This document shows positions 4,911 to 5,996 of a stretch of 5,996 nucleotides of DNA, one piece after another. A program made the position numbers and the translations under genes. Within the stretch, counting starts at the first letter, position 1; each line of letters starts with the position of its first letter. The notes beneath the pieces are model-generated. The model saw only the letters and a program-made list of their open reading frames with translations, was not told where the DNA came from and did not search any database. This DNA is from Caulobacteraceae bacterium (lineage in GTDB: Bacteria > Pseudomonadota > Alphaproteobacteria > Caulobacterales > Caulobacteraceae): positions 1 through 5,996 of the forward strand of contig JASLDZ010000471.1 in assembly GCA_030151985.1 (NCBI GenBank), given 5' to 3'.

Positions 4911-5567
4911 ATGGACTTCGTGATCGCCGTCGACGGGGCCGCGGCCTCGGGCAAAGGCACGCTCGCCGCCACCCTGGCCGCCGACCACGGCCTGCCGCAC
5001 CTGGACACGGGCCTGCTGTACCGCGGCGTCGGCCATGCGGTGCTGGCCGCGGGCGGCGATCCGAGCGACGCCATCGCGGCCGAAGCGGCGGCGCGGACGC
5101 TCGACACCGCGGCGCTCGACGACCCGGCGCTGCAGACGGGGCCGGCGGGGGAGGCGGCCAGCCGGGTGGCGGCGCATACCGGCGTGCGCGCCGCGCTCTA
5201 CGACCTGCAGCGCGCCTTCGCGTTGCAACCTGGCGGAGCGGTGCTGGACGGGCGCGACATCGGCACCGTCATCGCGCCCGAGGCGGCGGCCAAGCTGTGG
5301 GTCGACGCCGAGCTGGAGGTGCGCGCCCGCCGCCGGTGGCTCCAGACCCAGGCCAAGGGCGACACCCGTCCGCTGGAGGCGATGGTCGAGGCGCTGCGCA
5401 CCCGCGACGCCCGCGACGCCGGGCGCGCGACGGCGCCGATGGTGCGCGCGCCGGACGCCGTCTTGCTGGACACCAGCCAAATGAGTATATCGCAAGCCGT
5501 CGATGCGGCCCGCCGCATCGTCGAGGCGGCGCGCGCCCGCTGGCTGGAGGCTTCCTCCACCCGCTAG
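4911..5567 (+). CDS. cmk: Cytidylate kinase
   Basis: The 218-residue cytoplasmic enzyme phosphorylates CMP and dCMP with ATP, feeding CTP and dCTP pools. The P-loop is DGAAASGKGT (8-17). LDTGLLYRGV (31-40) is the family NMP-binding helix, and DGRDIGTVI (113-121) is the cytidylate kinase signature. The Arg-rich lid region (about 138-142) and RDARDAGRATAP with a downstream LLDTS complete the expected order. Length is close to that of E. coli Cmk (about 227). The ATG at 4911 puts the P-loop at the usual distance from the N-terminus; only a weak GAG (4902-4904) serves as Shine-Dalgarno. Its typical partner rpsA follows after 174 bp, while aroA is separated from it by a reverse-strand gene. An A/T-rich patch with rare codons occurs near the 3' end (5475-5495). 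Confidence 0.95.
   Translation: MDFVIAVDGAAASGKGTLAATLAADHGLPHLDTGLLYRGVGHAVLAAGGDPSDAIAAEAAARTLDTAALDDPALQTGPAGEAASRVAAHTGVRAALYDLQRAFALQPGGAVLDGRDIGTVIAPEAAAKLWVDAELEVRARRRWLQTQAKGDTRPLEAMVEALRTRDARDAGRATAPMVRAPDAVLLDTSQMSISQAVDAARRIVEAARARWLEASSTR
5463..5491 (+). promoter_or_regulatory. Possible intragenic promoter for rpsA inside cmk
   Basis: TTGCTG (5463-5468) and TATATC (5486-5491) are separated by exactly 17 bases, in an A/T-rich island inside an otherwise very GC-rich gene. The -10 overlaps codons AGT and ATA, which are unusual for this base composition. The -35 matches the consensus at only three positions. Confidence 0.35.
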
Positions 5568-5590
5568 GCAATCCCTCGCGCAGCCTCGCA

Positions 5591-5607
5591 CCGGCCGAGA
5601 AGGCCGG
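5591..5607 (+). terminator. Hairpin just after cmk
   Basis: ccggcc (5591-5596), loop gagaa and ggccgg (5602-5607) form a perfect 6-bp stem 23 bases past the cmk stop. There is no U-tract, so it may be a weak or factor-dependent terminator or part of a cmk-rpsA read-through leader. Confidence 0.35.
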
Positions 5608-5640
5608 CGTCGCGGGACATCGCACGGCCTAGGCTTTCGA

Positions 5641-5665
5641 CGCCCGACCTCCGAGGAGGCGGGCG
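5641..5665 (+). promoter_or_regulatory. Stem-loop in the cmk-rpsA leader
   Basis: cgcccg (5641-5646) pairs with cgggcg (5660-5665). Inside it, cctc (5648-5651) pairs with gagg (5656-5659) around loop cgag, with a single bulged A at 5647. This 10-bp hairpin lies 76 bases upstream of the rpsA start. It could be a terminator of cmk transcription or a leader element controlling S1 synthesis; the sequence alone does not decide. Confidence 0.4.
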
Positions 5666-5741
5666 CGTCCGTCTATTCCAACATCAACCCCCAACCCGCG
5701 CCGCCGGCCCAAGTCGCCGCGGCGCGTCTATCGGAGACTGC

Positions 5742-5996
5742 ATGGCTGACGACATGAGCATGACGCCCTCGCGCGACGACTTCGCCGCGCTGCTGGACGA
5801 GGCGCTGGGCGGGCGCGACCTGGCCGAGGGATCGGTGGTCCACGGCCTGGTCACAGGCATCGAGAAGGACTTCGTCATCGTCGACGTGGGCCTGAAGACC
5901 GAAGGCCGCATCGCGATCAAGGAATTCGCCGAGCCCGGCAAGGAGCTCCCCAAGAAGGGCGACACCGTCGAGGTGTTCCTGGAGCGCGTCGAGAAC
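5742..5996 (+). CDS. rpsA: 30S ribosomal protein S1, N-terminal part (partial)
   Basis: Eighty-five codons are visible and the gene runs off the right edge. S1 is the large mRNA-binding protein of the 30S subunit that recruits and unfolds mRNA at initiation. After a leader (about 1-28) the first S1 OB-fold domain begins: GSVVHGLVTGIEKDFVIVDV (30-49), then GLKTEGRIAIKEF. This matches the first-domain pattern of bacterial S1 (G.V..I..D.V.VD.GLKSE). GGAG at 5733-5736 is 5 bases before ATG 5742, which selects this start over in-frame ATGs at 5754 and 5760. It sits downstream of cmk, as in most proteobacteria, with a 174-bp leader carrying two hairpins. A possible own promoter lies inside cmk. Confidence 0.95.
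   Translation, partial: MADDMSMTPSRDDFAALLDEALGGRDLAEGSVVHGLVTGIEKDFVIVDVGLKTEGRIAIKEFAEPGKELPKKGDTVEVFLERVEN

Noticed and set aside
4809..5591. N-terminal extension of the CsgG-like gene to a start at 5591
   Set aside because: It would run antisense through all of cmk and bury the signal peptide at residue 262; the start at 4808 is far better.
1..5996. CRISPR array, insertion sequence, prophage or defence island
   Set aside because: No regularly spaced direct repeats, transposase, integrase or attachment-site duplication at the tRNA was seen; all genes fit a core chromosomal region.

Overview
The window looks like chromosomal DNA from a GC-rich alphaproteobacterium, most likely Caulobacterales (a Brevundimonas/Caulobacter/Phenylobacterium type). 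This is inferred from the very high GC content, a TIGR02300 'FYDLN-acid' protein beside a class II aroA, the aroA/cmk/rpsA neighbourhood, a DUF6481-like protein, a carotenoid crtI-crtB pair, and GCTAGATG-like promoter elements. No similarity search was possible, so family names rest on recognised motifs.

Layout, left to right: (1) 1-1028 (+), the 3' end of crtI (phytoene desaturase) overlapping crtB (phytoene synthase) by ATGA. This is the right edge of a carotenoid operon. (2) 1029-1176, a convergent intergenic block made almost entirely of G/C-rich hairpins that resembles a repetitive palindromic element. (3) 1177-1533 (-), a small charged, coiled-coil DUF6481-like protein. (4) 1684-1759 (-), tRNA-Ala(GGC) with encoded CCA and a strong hairpin just downstream. 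(5) 1923-2393 (-), a TIGR02300-family protein with a FYDLN motif and a long acidic tail, starting at TTG. (6) 2394-2564, a divergent regulatory gap with a putative promoter and a perfect 14-bp palindrome. (7) 2565-3881 (+), aroA (class II EPSP synthase), also best started at TTG. (8) 3891-4808 (-), an exported CsgG-like protein with a C-terminal SH3 domain, convergent with aroA and divergent from cmk. (9) 4911-5567 (+), cmk (cytidylate kinase). (10) 5742-5996 (+), the 5' end of rpsA (ribosomal protein S1), cut by the window edge.

Most of this is ordinary housekeeping DNA: carotenoid, shikimate and CMP-kinase metabolism and translation. The most notable locus is the CsgG-like/SH3 gene. It sits on the opposite strand between aroA and cmk, genes that are usually close neighbours of rpsA in this group. 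It keeps the CsgG arrangement of a globular domain plus two inserted segments, but those segments are glycine-rich, there is no convincing lipobox, and an SH3 domain is added. No clearly new multi-gene system (phage defence, CRISPR, mobile element) is visible.
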